The notes: generated by a model not told the origin, from the letters alone. Shown: positions 10,578 through 22,960, numbered from the stretch's first letter. The stretch: 64,000 nt of DNA from an uncultured Lachnospiraceae bacterium (GCA_905234595.1 CAJOID010000001.1:1-64000), one strand, 5' to 3'. Program-made: numbers and translations.

Positions 10578-11648
10578 TTAAACCAACGAATCCAAGCGCC
10601 GGTGAATTTCCGGCGCTTCGTATTTGTCCAGAAAATCAAGCCCCAGGTATTCTTTCTCACGGGCAAAGGTCACATTATCTATCTGAGTGATCACACTCAC
10701 AAGCTTATCCACTTTGAGTACACGCATATCATTGATGACTTCCATGGGGAACCTCCCGCGGATCACCACGCAATCGGGAAACTGTGTTTCATAGTCCAGC
10801 ACATCCCTCGGATGAGGTTTGACTATGACACGGTAATCATCCCGGTACATATCTATGACATCCCCGAAGAGTCTCCTGCGCACATCGAGAGCGCACAGAG
10901 GCTCAGTCAGTATCATCGCAAACGGTCTGCCTGTTCCGTCATCAGCCAGTTTACGGTACAGCTCGTCAACATCTTCGAGGAACATACTGACCAGCTTATC
11001 ATGATCATCATTCGTGAGCCGCGCCGTCAGTTCTTTTCTGGGAACTTCTATCACGTTGGGTGGTACAGAGTGATTGGCCGATCTGTCATTCACTTCATAA
11101 TCTATGCAATACCGGCCGTAGCCGCTCTCTATGAATATGAGTCCCATCGCGGACAGCAAGCGTTTGAGTCCGAACGCCCGCTTATTGGCGAGATATGCCT
11201 GGTCATCAAGGAGGCCCGAGTTTAGTCCGTCCTCGAGTGCATGATACGGTATTTTGTGAACATTCAGATAATACCCTATCGGGTCGGAATCGCAGAATAC
11301 ATATATATCCTTATACCGTGTCAGATCCGTGGGAATATAATCCTCCTGAAGCCTGCCCAGAAGCCTGGTATAGATCACCCTCTGTATCATGTTTGACACT
11401 ATATTGCCACGGTCGCAATGATGAGACATGACCTCCGGTGATGCCGACTCATCCTGCTCATCATACATGAAGACCTCACCGAACACCCCTGATGCAGTCA
11501 GTCTGTCACTCAGGCTGCCGAAGTCATTCGACAGCTTGCTCAGTATGATATCGGCTTCTCCGTAATGAGAGCTCCCGAGCACCAGTTCTTTGACTGCTGC
11601 TACATAGGCATGGTAATAAGTATGACAGATGTATACTCGTACACTCAT
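10578..11648 (-). CDS. Putative glycosyltransferase resembling GT52/polysialyltransferase-like families
   Basis: MSVRVYICHTYYHAYVAAVKE N-terminus; LTEPL and VIVKPHPRD motifs; beside N-acetyl-sugar amidotransferase. Start taken at MSVRVY rather than ORF-track 11708. Confidence 0.45.
   Translation of the reverse strand: MSVRVYICHTYYHAYVAAVKELVLGSSHYGEADIILSKLSNDFGSLSDRLTASGVFGEVFMYDEQDESASPEVMSHHCDRGNIVSNMIQRVIYTRLLGRLQEDYIPTDLTRYKDIYVFCDSDPIGYYLNVHKIPYHALEDGLNSGLLDDQAYLANKRAFGLKRLLSAMGLIFIESGYGRYCIDYEVNDRSANHSVPPNVIEVPRKELTARLTNDDHDKLVSMFLEDVDELYRKLADDGTGRPFAMILTEPLCALDVRRRLFGDVIDMYRDDYRVIVKPHPRDVLDYETQFPDCVVIRGRFPMEVINDMRVLKVDKLVSVITQIDNVTFAREKEYLGLDFLDKYEAPEIHRRLDSLV
10594..10618. repeat. 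9-bp-stem hairpin inside the 3' end of the minus-strand CDS, between convergent genes
   Basis: aagcgccgg-tgaattt-ccggcgctt. Confidence 0.6.
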
Positions 11649-11718
11649 ACTATACAGTATATCGCTTAGCGCCTTGTTTTGTCGATGTGTAAGACTTGTA
11701 CGCATCATTCAATTAATC

Positions 11719-11724
11719 TATAAT
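11719..11724 (+). promoter_or_regulatory. Perfect -10 box (TATAAT) upstream of the N-acetyl-sugar amidotransferase gene
   Basis: tataat at 11719-11724 with weak -35 TTGTAC at 11696-11701, 17-nt spacer. Confidence 0.4.
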
Positions 11725-11758
11725 GTTAATGTTTGTGAGTATAAGTGAGGATACAGCC

Positions 11759-12910
11759 ATGAAAATGCGTTATTGTAAGAGATGCCTGCAGCCCGACACA
11801 CGTCCCAACGTTGTATTCGACGACGAGCAGATATGCTTTGCCTGCAGGTATGAAGAATCCAAAGCAACGATAGACTGGGCAGCAAGAGAGGCGGAGCTTG
11901 TATCGATCGCCGATGAGGCCAAAGCCGAAGCCGTAAAGCGCGGCAACATATATGATTGTGTGATCGGAGTATCCGGAGGCAAGGATTCCACATTCCAGGC
12001 CATATATGCAAGAGACAGGCTGGGTTTAAATCCCCTGCTGATTAACTGTGCCCCCGATGAGATCACTGAGATAGGCCGCCACAATCTCGATAATCTGAGC
12101 AATCAGGGTTTCGATATCATCACCATACGTCCCAATCCGATAGTAGCCAAAAAGCTCGCACGCAAGTCGTTCTTCGAAAGGGGCAACATCATAGCCGCTT
12201 CCGAGTACTGTCTGTGGGCATCCACATATATCATGTCGGTCAGATTCAATATCCCCCTGATCATACAGGGAGAAAACGCCGCACTCACACTCGGTGCCGC
12301 CAAAAACCAGGAGCCGACCGGCAACGCTTTCAGCGTAACTCAGCTCGATACACTGAGCCAGCAGAAGGTCGAAGACTTCATCGACCTGTCCGAGAACATC
12401 ACCGAGAAGGATCTCTTTTTCTATAAGATACCTTCCGTAGAGGAGATGAAAGCTCAGGGTACCCGTGCGATATTCCTCCAATACTACACCAGGGAGTGGT
12501 CTCAGGTCACCAATGCCGACTTCGCCGTAGCCAGAGGACTGATAGGACGTCAGGATGATCTGCATGATCTCGGCCGTTACAGAAGATACACGGCTCTCGA
12601 CTGCGATATGCAGATCCCGAATCAGATGATCAAATATCTGAAGTTCGGTTTCGGATACGCTACCGATGAGATCTGCTACGATATCCGCGAGGGCAGGTTC
12701 TCCCGCGAGGATGGTCTGTGGTACGTCAACGAATATGACGGTCTCTGCGGTCAGAACTATATCGATATGGCATGCAGGTATCTGTCCATCACCGAAGAGG
12801 AGTTCTGGGAGGTCGTTGACAGGTTCGTGAACCGTGATCTTTTTGAGAAAAAAGACGGCAAATGGGTACGCAGATTCACTGTCGGAACCGACTACGACTC
12901 CGAAGCCTGA
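11759..12910 (+). CDS. N-acetyl sugar amidotransferase (WbpG/PseA/LegA-like family)
   Basis: MKMRYCKRCLQPDTRPNVVFDDEQICFACRYEE (CxxC...CxxC) and PP-loop motif VIGVSGGKDSTFQAIYAR. Confidence 0.85.
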   Translation: MKMRYCKRCLQPDTRPNVVFDDEQICFACRYEESKATIDWAAREAELVSIADEAKAEAVKRGNIYDCVIGVSGGKDSTFQAIYARDRLGLNPLLINCAPDEITEIGRHNLDNLSNQGFDIITIRPNPIVAKKLARKSFFERGNIIAASEYCLWASTYIMSVRFNIPLIIQGENAALTLGAAKNQEPTGNAFSVTQLDTLSQQKVEDFIDLSENITEKDLFFYKIPSVEEMKAQGTRAIFLQYYTREWSQVTNADFAVARGLIGRQDDLHDLGRYRRYTALDCDMQIPNQMIKYLKFGFGYATDEICYDIREGRFSREDGLWYVNEYDGLCGQNYIDMACRYLSITEEEFWEVVDRFVNRDLFEKKDGKWVRRFTVGTDYDSEA

Positions 12911-12915
12911 CAGAT

Positions 12916-14673
12916 ATGTCCGATAACCTCAAGAAGAACTGGTATAAATATCTGACAGCAGCTCTGCTTACGCTGCAGGCCCTCGTATTCCTGATCTTCA
13001 GGGGAGAGAGCTACTTCCAGGTCCACGACAATCTGGATCTGTTCATGGCGCACTACGAGATGCTTAAGAAAGGCGGACTGTGGTTCGCTCATTCAGTTTC
13101 GGCCCCGATACTTCACGGAGTATCCAGAGATCTGTTCGGATCCGAGTTTCTGCTGTATAACCTGCTCTATATAATCCTGCCAGGAGTATGGGCATACCTG
13201 GCCGGATATGCACTCAAGATCGCCATCGGCATGTTCTCTTTCATACTGCTGGCCCGTGATGTGTACAGTGACAGGTATGAAGAATACAAGCCCCTTATCG
13301 TGATCACAGGGGCGGCTTACGGCCTGATCCCCGTCTTCCCGACATATGGGATAGCATTCACTTCCGTACCTCTGATCATCTATCTGCTTCGCAGAGTGTA
13401 TGACGGCACCTGGAGCGGGACACGCAGACGTCCGCTCATTTATCTGGCGGTATTCGCCTACCCTTTCCTTTCGTATTTCTCGTATCACGGTTTCTTCATA
13501 CTGTGCTATATGTGTGCAGCGGTGATCATCCTGTGGATCAGGGACCGCAGATTTCCGCGCGGGATATTCCTGTCGGTCATTGTATTGTCAGCAGGGTATA
13601 TAGCTTTTGAATACAGGCTGTTCGGTGCCATGCTCCTGTCAGACACCGTTACGATACGCACGACCATGGATCACGGAAATGCGACTTTCATACAGGCGCT
13701 TCAGGCTGCCTGTCAGGAGTTCGTCAACGCCTCATTCCACAGTGAAGATTCACATACATATATCATCCTGGGAACCGTGCTCATCGGTCTCACAGTCATC
13801 AACATCTCCCACATCCGGGCTCACCGGGCACGCAGGATCTTAAGCGATCCCGTCAACCTCGTGATGCTCATAATCATATTCAATGTACTCAACTTCGGAC
13901 TGTATCTGTGGCCGCCCTACAGACATATGCTCGAAGCCATTGTCCCGCCGCTCACGGGATTTGAGTTTGCGCGCACCGCATACTTTAACACCTTCCTGTG
14001 GTATGCGGAGATGTTGCTCGTATGTATGCGTATGTATGACTGTAAGGGAAAATCTGCAGACCGGATCCGTATCCTGGCCGATATCCTGGCCACCGCTGCC
14101 CTGATAGCAGTCATGTTTGTTCCGCAGGTCTATAATGACTTCTACTATACCTGCTACAATCATGCCTATAAGATCATCAGGCACAGGGATACCAGCACGG
14201 TGAACTACAACGAGTTTTATTCCACGGATCTGTTTGATGAGATCACGGACGACATGGGATATGACGGTGAATGGTCGGCAGCTTACGGACTGCATCCCGC
14301 CGTGCTCAACTATAACGGAATATCAACCGTCGACGGATACCTCGGGATGTATGCACAGGAATATAAAGAGAAATGGGGACGCGTGATCGCACCTGCACTT
14401 GCAGGTTCACCTTCACTCAAAGAATACTATGACGGATGGGGCGCCAGAGTATGTCTCTACTCCGGTTCGGATGAAAACACTTATGCCCCTTTAAGAGTAA
14501 TGGAACTCAACGATGACCGCCTTGTGGCGGATATGGATGAACTCAAGTCTCTGGACTGTAAGTTTATATTCTCACGTATAGAATTCTCCAACTCCGATGA
14601 ACTGGGCCTTGATCTCATAGGTGTCTACACACATGAGAAAAGCCCGTACACGATATACGTGTACGGGCTGTAA
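12916..14673 (+). CDS. Polytopic membrane protein, glycan-biosynthesis associated (DUF6044/YkoS-like, tentative)
   Basis: ~585 aa, many TM helices, QVHDNLDLFMAHYEMLKKGGLWF near N-terminus; directly after the amidotransferase. Confidence 0.6.
   Translation: MSDNLKKNWYKYLTAALLTLQALVFLIFRGESYFQVHDNLDLFMAHYEMLKKGGLWFAHSVSAPILHGVSRDLFGSEFLLYNLLYIILPGVWAYLAGYALKIAIGMFSFILLARDVYSDRYEEYKPLIVITGAAYGLIPVFPTYGIAFTSVPLIIYLLRRVYDGTWSGTRRRPLIYLAVFAYPFLSYFSYHGFFILCYMCAAVIILWIRDRRFPRGIFLSVIVLSAGYIAFEYRLFGAMLLSDTVTIRTTMDHGNATFIQALQAACQEFVNASFHSEDSHTYIILGTVLIGLTVINISHIRAHRARRILSDPVNLVMLIIIFNVLNFGLYLWPPYRHMLEAIVPPLTGFEFARTAYFNTFLWYAEMLLVCMRMYDCKGKSADRIRILADILATAALIAVMFVPQVYNDFYYTCYNHAYKIIRHRDTSTVNYNEFYSTDLFDEITDDMGYDGEWSAAYGLHPAVLNYNGISTVDGYLGMYAQEYKEKWGRVIAPALAGSPSLKEYYDGWGARVCLYSGSDENTYAPLRVMELNDDRLVADMDELKSLDCKFIFSRIEFSNSDELGLDLIGVYTHEKSPYTIYVYGL
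14637..14669 (-). terminator. Intrinsic terminator for rpoC, located within the 3' coding end of the convergent plus-strand gene
   Basis: agcccgtacacg-atata-cgtgtacgggct (12-bp perfect stem); minus-strand readout ends ...GTACGGGCTTTTCTC. Confidence 0.8.
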
Positions 14674-14698
14674 ATGATATCTGTGTCCGGATTTGGAT

Positions 14699-17600
14699 TT
14701 ACTCCTCGACTGTCTCCACGGTTTCTTCCTCAACTGTTTCCGCAGTTTCCCCGATCATGGTATCTGTTTCTTCCGTGATCTCTTCACCTGCATCTTCAGT
14801 CTCTATCTCCCTCTTGATATCGGTACTTAAGGATACGTTGCGGTATCTCTTCATTCCCGTACCTGCAGGGATAAGCTTACCTATGATGACATTCTCTTTA
14901 AGACCGATAAGAGGATCGACCTTACCCTTGATGGCAGCTTCGGTCAGAACCTTGGTGGTCTCCTGGAATGATGCTGCTGACAGGAATGAGTTGGTAGCAA
15001 GAGCAGCCTTGGTGATACCGAGCATGATCTGTACACCTTCTGCGGGAGTCTTGCCTTCAGCCTCAAGCTGAGCGTTCATATCCTCATAATCGAGTACGTC
15101 TACGAGTGTACCGGGCAGATACTCTGAATCACCGGACTCCTCGATACGTATCTTCTTCATCATCTGACGTACGATGACTTCGATATGCTTATCTGCGATA
15201 TCAACACCCTGCAGACGGTAAACTTTCTGAACCTCACGGAGCATGTAGTTCTGTACGGATTCGATACCCTTGATCTTGAGCAGGTCATGAGGATTAACGC
15301 TACCCTCTGTAAGTTCGTCACCTGCTTCCACGGTATCGCCATCCAAAACCTTGATCCTGGATCCGTAAGGGATCAGATAAGCCTTGGACTGACCTTCCTT
15401 ATCATCGGTGATGACGATCTCACGCTTCTTCTTGGTATCCCTGATCTCGACCTTGCCGCCGAACTCGGCGATGATAGCGAGACCCTTGGGCTTACGTGCC
15501 TCGAAAAGTTCCTCGACACGGGGAAGACCCTGGGTGATATCCTCACCGGCAACACCGCCGGCATGGAAGGTTCTCATCGTAAGCTGTGTACCGGGCTCAC
15601 CGATGGACTGTGCTGCGATGATACCTACAGCCTCACCGACCTGTACAAGCTCGCCGGTAGCCATATTGGCACCGTAGCACTTCGCACAGATACCGTTCTT
15701 GCAACGGCATGTAAGTATGGTCCTGATCTTAACGGATTCGATGGGATTCTTATCCGCATCCACACCTGTCTCGAGCAGTCTGGCTGCACGGCTGGGTGTG
15801 ATCATGTGATTCTTCTTAACTATAACTTCGCCATCCTTGTCGTATACATCCTCGCAGGTATATCTGCCGACGATACGATCCTTGAATGACTCGACTACAG
15901 CCTTACCATCCGTGAACTCGCTTACAACAAGTCCGGGGATATCCTCTCTGCCTTCGCAGCAATCCACCTCACGGATGATCAGATGCTGTGATACATCGAC
16001 CATACGACGGGTCAGATAACCGGAGTCGGCTGTACGCAGCGCCGTATCGGACAGACCCTTACGGGCGCCGTGTGCGGACATGAAGTACTCGAGCACGTCC
16101 AGACCTTCACGGAAGTTCGACTTGATGGGCAGCTCGATCGTACGACCGGTAGTATCAGCCATCAGTCCACGCATACCTGCAAGCTGCTTGATCTGCTGAT
16201 CGGAACCACGGGCACCTGAATCGGCCATCATATGGATATTGTTATACTTGTCAAGGCCGGCCAGCAGTTTCTCAGTCAGACTCTTGTCGACATCGAACCA
16301 TGTCTGTACCACGCCACGATATCTCTCTTCCTCGGTACACAGACCTCTGCGGTAGTTAAGATCGATCTGGTTAACGATCTCCTGTGCTTCCTCGAGCATC
16401 TGCTCCTTCTCAGCGGGAACCGTCATATCCGATATGGATACGGTCATGGCTGCAATTGTGGAATAGTGATATCCCGTATCCTTGATCAGGTCGAGCACCT
16501 CTGCGGTCCTTACTGCACCGTGAGTATTGATGACCTTCTCAAGTATCTGCTTAAGCTGCTTCTTACCTACGTGGAAGTCAACTTCGAGCTTGTATTTGTT
16601 CTCCGGAACGGAACGGTCTACGAATCCGAGATCCTGAGGAAGAGCCTCGTTGAAGAGGAATCTGCCCAGAGTGGACTCTACGATCGCATACTCCTGATTG
16701 CCGTTCTCATCGGTTCCGTATACCTTAACCTTGATTTTGGAATGCAGGGTTATGAACTTGTTCTCATAAGCAAGTATGGCTTCGTTTAAGTTATGGAAGC
16801 ACTTGCCTTCGCCTGTAGCACCCTCTCTCTCCTGAGTCAGGTAGTAGATACCGAGTACCATATCCTGTGAAGGAACAGCCACGGGACCGCCGTCCGAAGG
16901 CTTCAGCAGGTTGTTGGGTGACAGGAGCAGGAATCTGCACTCTGCCTGCGCCTCAACCGAAAGAGGAAGATGCACAGCCATCTGGTCACCGTCGAAGTCG
17001 GCATTGAACGCAGTACATACGAGAGGATGAAGCTTGATGGCTTTACCTTCTACAAGAATGGGTTCAAATGCCTGGATACCGAGTCTGTGCAGTGTAGGTG
17101 CACGGTTGAGCATAACGGGATGCTCATGTATAACGTCCTCGAGGACATCCCATACCTGAGTATCGAGTCTGTCGACAAGTTTCTTGGCGTTCTTGATATT
17201 CTGTGATATGCCGCGGCCTACTAGCTCCTTCATAACGAAGGGCTTGAACAGCTCGATCGCCATCTCCTTGGGGAGACCGCACTGATATATCTTAAGCTCG
17301 GGTCCGACAACGATAACCGAACGTCCGGAATAGTCCACACGCTTACCCAGCAGGTTCTGACGGAAACGTCCGCTCTTACCTTTGAGCATATCGGACAGAG
17401 ACTTGAGTGCTCTGTTACCGGGTCCGGTAACCGGGCGGCCTCTGCGGCCGTTGTCGATCAGCGCATCTACGGCTTCCTGAAGCATACGCTTCTCATTACG
17501 TACGATGATGTCGGGTGCACCCAGGTCGATCAGTCTCTTCAGACGGTTGTTACGGTTGATGATACGACGATAGAGGTCATTTAAGTCGGATGTGGCAAAT

Positions 17601-18364
17601 CTGCCGCCGTCCAGCTGAACCATGGGACGTAAGTCCGGAGGGATGACCGGGATGGCATCCAGGATCATCCATTCGGGACGGTTGCCTGACTCTCTGAAAG
17701 CCTCTACTACTTCGAGTCTCTTGATGACTCTGGCTTTCTTCTGGCCGGTAGACTCAGCGAGAGCGGCACGCAGTTCATCGTTCTCTTTCTCGAGATCGAT
17801 ATCGCACAGCAGCTCCTTGATAGCCTCTGCACCCATGCCTACGCGGAACTTGTAGCCAAACTCCTCGCGGGCATCCATGTATTCTTTCTCTGTGAGGATC
17901 TGCTTATACTCAAGTGTGGTATCTGCGGGATCCAGTACGATATATGATGCGAAATACAGAACCTTCTCCAGTACTCTGGGGGACAGATCCAGGATCAGAC
18001 CCATACGGCTGGGTATACCCTTGAAATACCAGATATGTGATACGGGAGCTGCCAGGTCGATGTGTCCCATACGGTCACGACGCACGCTGGACTTGGTAAC
18101 CTCAACACCGCATCTGTCGCAGATAACACCGCGATAACGGATCTTCTTGTACTTACCGCAGTGGCACTCCCAGTCTTTGCTGGGACCGAAGATCTTTTCA
18201 CAGAAAAGACCGTCCTTCTCAGGCTTCAGTGTACGATAGTTGATGGTCTCCGGCTTGGTGACCTCACCTCTGGACCATCCTCTGATGGTCTCGGGTGAAG
18301 CAAGCCCTATCTTGATCGCATCAAAACTTATAGGCTGATAATTATCTTGCTTATATTCAGGCAT
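14699..18364 (-). CDS. rpoC: DNA-directed RNA polymerase subunit beta'
   Basis: 1221 aa; [23 protein letters not shown] and [12 protein letters not shown]. Confidence 0.99.
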   Translation of the reverse strand: MPEYKQDNYQPISFDAIKIGLASPETIRGWSRGEVTKPETINYRTLKPEKDGLFCEKIFGPSKDWECHCGKYKKIRYRGVICDRCGVEVTKSSVRRDRMGHIDLAAPVSHIWYFKGIPSRMGLILDLSPRVLEKVLYFASYIVLDPADTTLEYKQILTEKEYMDAREEFGYKFRVGMGAEAIKELLCDIDLEKENDELRAALAESTGQKKARVIKRLEVVEAFRESGNRPEWMILDAIPVIPPDLRPMVQLDGGRFATSDLNDLYRRIINRNNRLKRLIDLGAPDIIVRNEKRMLQEAVDALIDNGRRGRPVTGPGNRALKSLSDMLKGKSGRFRQNLLGKRVDYSGRSVIVVGPELKIYQCGLPKEMAIELFKPFVMKELVGRGISQNIKNAKKLVDRLDTQVWDVLEDVIHEHPVMLNRAPTLHRLGIQAFEPILVEGKAIKLHPLVCTAFNADFDGDQMAVHLPLSVEAQAECRFLLLSPNNLLKPSDGGPVAVPSQDMVLGIYYLTQEREGATGEGKCFHNLNEAILAYENKFITLHSKIKVKVYGTDENGNQEYAIVESTLGRFLFNEALPQDLGFVDRSVPENKYKLEVDFHVGKKQLKQILEKVINTHGAVRTAEVLDLIKDTGYHYSTIAAMTVSISDMTVPAEKEQMLEEAQEIVNQIDLNYRRGLCTEEERYRGVVQTWFDVDKSLTEKLLAGLDKYNNIHMMADSGARGSDQQIKQLAGMRGLMADTTGRTIELPIKSNFREGLDVLEYFMSAHGARKGLSDTALRTADSGYLTRRMVDVSQHLIIREVDCCEGREDIPGLVVSEFTDGKAVVESFKDRIVGRYTCEDVYDKDGEVIVKKNHMITPSRAARLLETGVDADKNPIESVKIRTILTCRCKNGICAKCYGANMATGELVQVGEAVGIIAAQSIGEPGTQLTMRTFHAGGVAGEDITQGLPRVEELFEARKPKGLAIIAEFGGKVEIRDTKKKREIVITDDKEGQSKAYLIPYGSRIKVLDGDTVEAGDELTEGSVNPHDLLKIKGIESVQNYMLREVQKVYRLQGVDIADKHIEVIVRQMMKKIRIEESGDSEYLPGTLVDVLDYEDMNAQLEAEGKTPAEGVQIMLGITKAALATNSFLSAASFQETTKVLTEAAIKGKVDPLIGLKENVIIGKLIPAGTGMKRYRNVSLSTDIKREIETEDAGEEITEETDTMIGETAETVEEETVETVEE

Positions 18365-18389
18365 CGTAATTCTCCTTTACTCTTCAGGA

Positions 18390-21300
18390 TCACTCTTCGT
18401 CTTCAAAAGAACCTTCGGCTTCAAACTCTTCGGCGTCATCAAAATCTTCATCCGCCTCGATATCTTCGCCGTCATCGGTGCTTTCGAAATCGCCGGTCTC
18501 TTCGTTGTATTCCTGCTCACTGTAACCGAGCTTCGAGAAGGACTCGTCTTCCTTATTGTGTCCCTGACTGCGGGCATCGAGTTCATATCTGAACACGCTG
18601 TCGTTGTAATCAACCTGCTCTTTGATCTCAACTTCCGTACCGTCATCACGAAGGACTCTGATGTCCAGACCGAGAGACTGAAGTTCCTTGAGCAGAACCT
18701 TGAACGACTCGGGAATGCCGGGCTCAGGGATGTTCTCACCCTTGATGATGGCTTCGTAAGTCTTCACACGGCCGATGACATCATCGGACTTGACAGTCAG
18801 TATCTCCTGAAGTGTATATGCTGCACCGTAAGCTTCCAGTGCCCAAACCTCCATCTCACCGAAACGCTGTCCGCCGAACTGGGCTTTACCACCCAGAGGC
18901 TGCTGAGTAACCAGTGAGTAAGGACCGGTTGAACGAGCATGGATCTTATCATCTACCAGATGGTGGAGTTTGAGGTAATGCATGTGACCGATGGTGACAG
19001 GTGAATCAAACAGTTCACCGGTACGTCCGTCACGGAGCCATACCTTACCGTCTCTGGTTATCGGAACACCCTTCCACAGTTCTCTGTGGTCACGGTTCTC
19101 CGACAGATAATCCATGACTTCCGGAAGAAGTGTATCTTTATACTTATCCCTGAATGTTTCCTTTATGCCCTTCTCCTTCCACTCGGCGAGCTTGGCCTCG
19201 TCCTTGTCAAAAGGAAGATTGACATAGTCATTTGCCAAATCGAGCGTATCCATGATGTCGTTCTCTTTGGCACCGTCGAACACGGGAGTGGCTACATTGA
19301 AGCCGAGTGCCTTGGCAGCGAGAGACAGATGGATCTCAAGTACCTGACCGATATTCATACGCGAAGGCACGCCCAGAGGATTAAGGACTATATCCAGGGG
19401 ACGTCCGTTAGGCAGATAAGGCATGTCCTCAACAGGCAGCACGCGGGATACAACACCCTTGTTACCGTGACGGCCGGCCATCTTATCACCAACGGAGATC
19501 TTACGCTTCTGAGCTATGTAGATGCGGACTGCCTGGTTAACACCGGGTGAGAGTTCGTCGCCGTTCTCTCTGGTGAAGACCTTGGCATCCACTACGATAC
19601 CGTATTCACCGTGAGGTACCTTCAGGGATGTGTCACGTACCTCTCTGGCCTTATCACCGAAGATCGCACGCAGCAGTCTCTCCTCTGCGGTAAGCTCTGT
19701 CTCGCCCTTGGGGGTAACCTTACCTACCAGGATATCTCCCGCACGTACCTCGGCACCTATACGGATGATACCTCTCTCATCGAGGTTCTTGAGTGCTTCC
19801 TCGCCGACACCGGGTACATCTCTGGTGATATCCTCGGGTCCGAGTTTGGTGTCACGTGCTTCTGCTTCGTACTCTTCTATATGAACTGATGTATAAACGT
19901 CATCCTGTACCAGACGCTCGCTCAAGAGAACGGCATCCTCGTAGTTGTAACCTTCCCAGGTCATGAAACCGATCAGAGGGTTCTTACCGAGTGCCAACTC
20001 ACCGCCGCATGTTGAAGGACCGTCGGCAATGACTTCGCCTGCTTCCACATGTGCGCCCTTAAGAACGATGGGCTTCTGGTTATAGCAGTTGGACTGATTG
20101 GATCTGGCAAACTTGGACAGCTTGTACTCTGTCTCCTGACCGTCCTCGTCGTTCACGATCCTGATCACATCGGTAGCTACATATGATACCGTACCGGCCT
20201 TGTCGGCCACTACGCATACGCCTGAGTCTACGGCAGCCTTGGGCTCCATACCGGTGCCTACTACAGGCGCTTCGGTAAACAGAAGCGGAACTGCCTGACG
20301 CTGCATGTTCGAACCCATCAGGGCACGGTTTGCATCGTCGTTCTGCAGGAAAGGTATGAGGGCTGTAGCAACCGAAAATACCATCTTGGGAGACACATCC
20401 ATGTAATCGAACATGGCCTTGGGATATTCCTGTGTCTCATCCTTGAAACGTCCGGATACCGTGGATCTCTTGAAGTATCCCTTTTCATCAAGGGGAGCCG
20501 AAGCCTGGGCTACATGGTAGTTATCCTCTTCATCGGCTGTCATGTATACTACTTCATCGGTAACTCTCGGATTCTCCGGATCGGACTTATCGATCTTACG
20601 ATAAGGAGCCTCAACGAAGCCATACTCGTTGATACGTGCGTAGCTTGCGAGGGAGTTGATCAGACCGATGTTGGGACCTTCGGGGGTCTCTATAGGGCAC
20701 ATACGGCCATAGTGGGTATAGTGTACGTCTCGAACCTCGAATCCGGCACGGTCTCTCGACAGACCGCCGGGACCCAGAGCCGAAAGACGTCTCTTATGAG
20801 TAAGCTCACCGAGCGGGTTGTTCTGATCCATGAACTGTGACAGCTGGGATGAACCGAAGAACTCCTTAACAGCAGCCTGTACCGGCTTGATATTGATAAG
20901 TGCCTGAGGAGATACATCCTCGGCATCATGAGTGGTCATACGCTCACGTACTACTCTCTCAAGTCTGGACATACCGATACGGTACTGGTTCTGAAGCAGT
21001 TCACCTACCGCACGTATACGACGGTTGCCCAGGTGGTCGATATCGTCGTCATTGCCGATGCCATGCTCGAGATGCATGTTGTAGTTGATGCTGGCCAGGA
21101 TATCCTCGCGGGTGATGTGCTTGGGTATCAGCTCGTGGATGTTGCTCTGGATAGCCTCGGCAAGACCGTTGGGATCCTCTGCATACTCCTCGATGATCTG
21201 ACGCAGTACGGGATAATATACAAGTTCGGTAACACCCAGTTCCTTAGGGTTGCACTCGATGAAGTTGGTGATATCAACCATGAGGTTGGAGAGCACCTTG

Positions 21301-22328
21301 ACGTTGCGCTCCTCTGTCTGGATGAGTACACTCACTACGGCTGCGTTCTGGATCTTATCAGCCAGTTCTCTGGTCACCGTCTCACCGGCAGTAGCTATGA
21401 TCTCACCGGTAGTAACGTCTACGACATCCTCGGCGAGTACATGTCCTGCTATACGGTTTCTGAACATAAGCTTCTTATTGAACTTATATCTGCCGACCTT
21501 AGCCAGGTCATATCTCCTGGGGTCAAAGAACATACCGTTAACGAGGCTCTCCGCACTCTCAACGCTTAAAGGCTCGCCGGGACGGATCTTCTTATATAAT
21601 TCAAGTAAACCTTCCTGTGAATTCTCTGCCAGGTCCTTGGCAAAGGTAGCCTCGATCTTGGGCTCATCGCCGAACAGTTCACGTATCTCATCATTGGTAC
21701 CTACGCCCATAGCTCTGATGAGTACGGTAACGGGAACCTTACGTGTACGGTCGACGCGCACATAGAACACATCACTTGAGTCGGTCTCGTACTCAAGCCA
21801 TGCTCCCCTGTTAGGTATTACCTGACATGAATACAGTGTCTTACCTATCTTATCGTGGGCTATAGAATAATATATGCCGGGTGATCTGACGAGCTGGGAT
21901 ACGATAACTCTCTCTGCACCGTTGATGACAAAAGTACCTGTCTCGGTCATGAGAGGAAGGTCGCCCATGAAGATCTCGTGATCGGTGATCTCGATCTGAT
22001 CGGTTGCCTTGTTGATCAGACGGACCTTCACTTTCATGGGAGCTGCATAGGTAGCGTCACGCTCCTTGCATTTCTCAATAGAATACTTGACGTCATCTAC
22101 ACATAGCTCGTAATCCACGAATTCGAGACTCAGGCGGTCGCTGTAGTCCGAAATCGGAGAGATGTCATCGAACACCTCTTTCAAGCCTTCTTCCAGGAAC
22201 CACCGATAGGAGTTCTTCTGAACTTCGATCAGGTTGGGCATCTCCAGTACTTCCCTCTGCTTCGCATAGGTCATACGTAGATTCTTGCCTGCGGTCACCG
22301 GACGTATCCTGTTTTTTTCCATTGACAA
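18390..22328 (-). CDS. rpoB: DNA-directed RNA polymerase subunit beta
   Basis: 1312 aa; [61 protein letters not shown]. Confidence 0.99.
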   Translation of the reverse strand: MSMEKNRIRPVTAGKNLRMTYAKQREVLEMPNLIEVQKNSYRWFLEEGLKEVFDDISPISDYSDRLSLEFVDYELCVDDVKYSIEKCKERDATYAAPMKVKVRLINKATDQIEITDHEIFMGDLPLMTETGTFVINGAERVIVSQLVRSPGIYYSIAHDKIGKTLYSCQVIPNRGAWLEYETDSSDVFYVRVDRTRKVPVTVLIRAMGVGTNDEIRELFGDEPKIEATFAKDLAENSQEGLLELYKKIRPGEPLSVESAESLVNGMFFDPRRYDLAKVGRYKFNKKLMFRNRIAGHVLAEDVVDVTTGEIIATAGETVTRELADKIQNAAVVSVLIQTEERNVKVLSNLMVDITNFIECNPKELGVTELVYYPVLRQIIEEYAEDPNGLAEAIQSNIHELIPKHITREDILASINYNMHLEHGIGNDDDIDHLGNRRIRAVGELLQNQYRIGMSRLERVVRERMTTHDAEDVSPQALINIKPVQAAVKEFFGSSQLSQFMDQNNPLGELTHKRRLSALGPGGLSRDRAGFEVRDVHYTHYGRMCPIETPEGPNIGLINSLASYARINEYGFVEAPYRKIDKSDPENPRVTDEVVYMTADEEDNYHVAQASAPLDEKGYFKRSTVSGRFKDETQEYPKAMFDYMDVSPKMVFSVATALIPFLQNDDANRALMGSNMQRQAVPLLFTEAPVVGTGMEPKAAVDSGVCVVADKAGTVSYVATDVIRIVNDEDGQETEYKLSKFARSNQSNCYNQKPIVLKGAHVEAGEVIADGPSTCGGELALGKNPLIGFMTWEGYNYEDAVLLSERLVQDDVYTSVHIEEYEAEARDTKLGPEDITRDVPGVGEEALKNLDERGIIRIGAEVRAGDILVGKVTPKGETELTAEERLLRAIFGDKAREVRDTSLKVPHGEYGIVVDAKVFTRENGDELSPGVNQAVRIYIAQKRKISVGDKMAGRHGNKGVVSRVLPVEDMPYLPNGRPLDIVLNPLGVPSRMNIGQVLEIHLSLAAKALGFNVATPVFDGAKENDIMDTLDLANDYVNLPFDKDEAKLAEWKEKGIKETFRDKYKDTLLPEVMDYLSENRDHRELWKGVPITRDGKVWLRDGRTGELFDSPVTIGHMHYLKLHHLVDDKIHARSTGPYSLVTQQPLGGKAQFGGQRFGEMEVWALEAYGAAYTLQEILTVKSDDVIGRVKTYEAIIKGENIPEPGIPESFKVLLKELQSLGLDIRVLRDDGTEVEIKEQVDYNDSVFRYELDARSQGHNKEDESFSKLGYSEQEYNEETGDFESTDDGEDIEADEDFDDAEEFEAEGSFEDEE

Positions 22329-22471
22329 ATCACCCCGTTTTTCTTATTTTGAGCCGTTTTTGGGCACAAAAGAGCATACCTCACCCATAATGGCGCATCA
22401 TCCATTGTAACGCAACTGTAATCTCGAGTCAAGGAAAAGTTGTATAGAATATAAAAAAGATATGTGTTGAG

Positions 22472-22508
22472 AAAAAGAATTCGGGGATGCCGGTGAAAGC
22501 ATCCCCGA
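22472..22508 (-). terminator. Hairpin plus T-rich tail between rplL and rpoB (partial terminator/attenuator)
   Basis: tcggggatgc-cggtgaaa-gcatccccga; minus readout GCATCCCCGAATTCTTTTTC. Confidence 0.7.
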
Positions 22509-22528
22509 TATGTGTTTTAACAGTCAGA

Positions 22529-22909
22529 TTACTTAAGAGTAACCTTAGCGCCTTCAGCTTCGAGCTTAGCCTTGATATCCTCGGCTTCTTCCTTGCTGGC
22601 AGCTTCCTTGATAACCTTGGGAGCGGAATCAACGAGATCCTTAGCTTCCTTGAGGCCGAGACCGGTAGCTTCACGAACAACCTTGATAACCTTAACCTTG
22701 TTCTCGCCTACTTCGGTAAGCTCTACATCGAACTCGGTCTTGTCATCAGCTGCTGCACCGCCCTCAGCGGCACCTGCTGCTGCAACTACGACGCCTGCTG
22801 CTGCAGATACGCCAAACTCTTCTTCACATGCTTTTACGAGATCATTCAGCTCAAGAACAGAGAGCTCTTTGATCGCATCAATGAAATCCTGTGTGGACAT
22901 CTTTGCCAT
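22529..22909 (-). CDS. rplL: 50S ribosomal protein L7/L12
   Basis: [40 protein letters not shown]...[40 protein letters not shown]-type sequence. Confidence 0.98.
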   Translation of the reverse strand: MAKMSTQDFIDAIKELSVLELNDLVKACEEEFGVSAAAGVVVAAAGAAEGGAAADDKTEFDVELTEVGENKVKVIKVVREATGLGLKEAKDLVDSAPKVIKEAASKEEAEDIKAKLEAEGAKVTLK

Positions 22910-22960
22910 TGTTTTTTCCTCCTGATTTAATCTAAATTCAAATTAAGTGTTTTAAAGATA

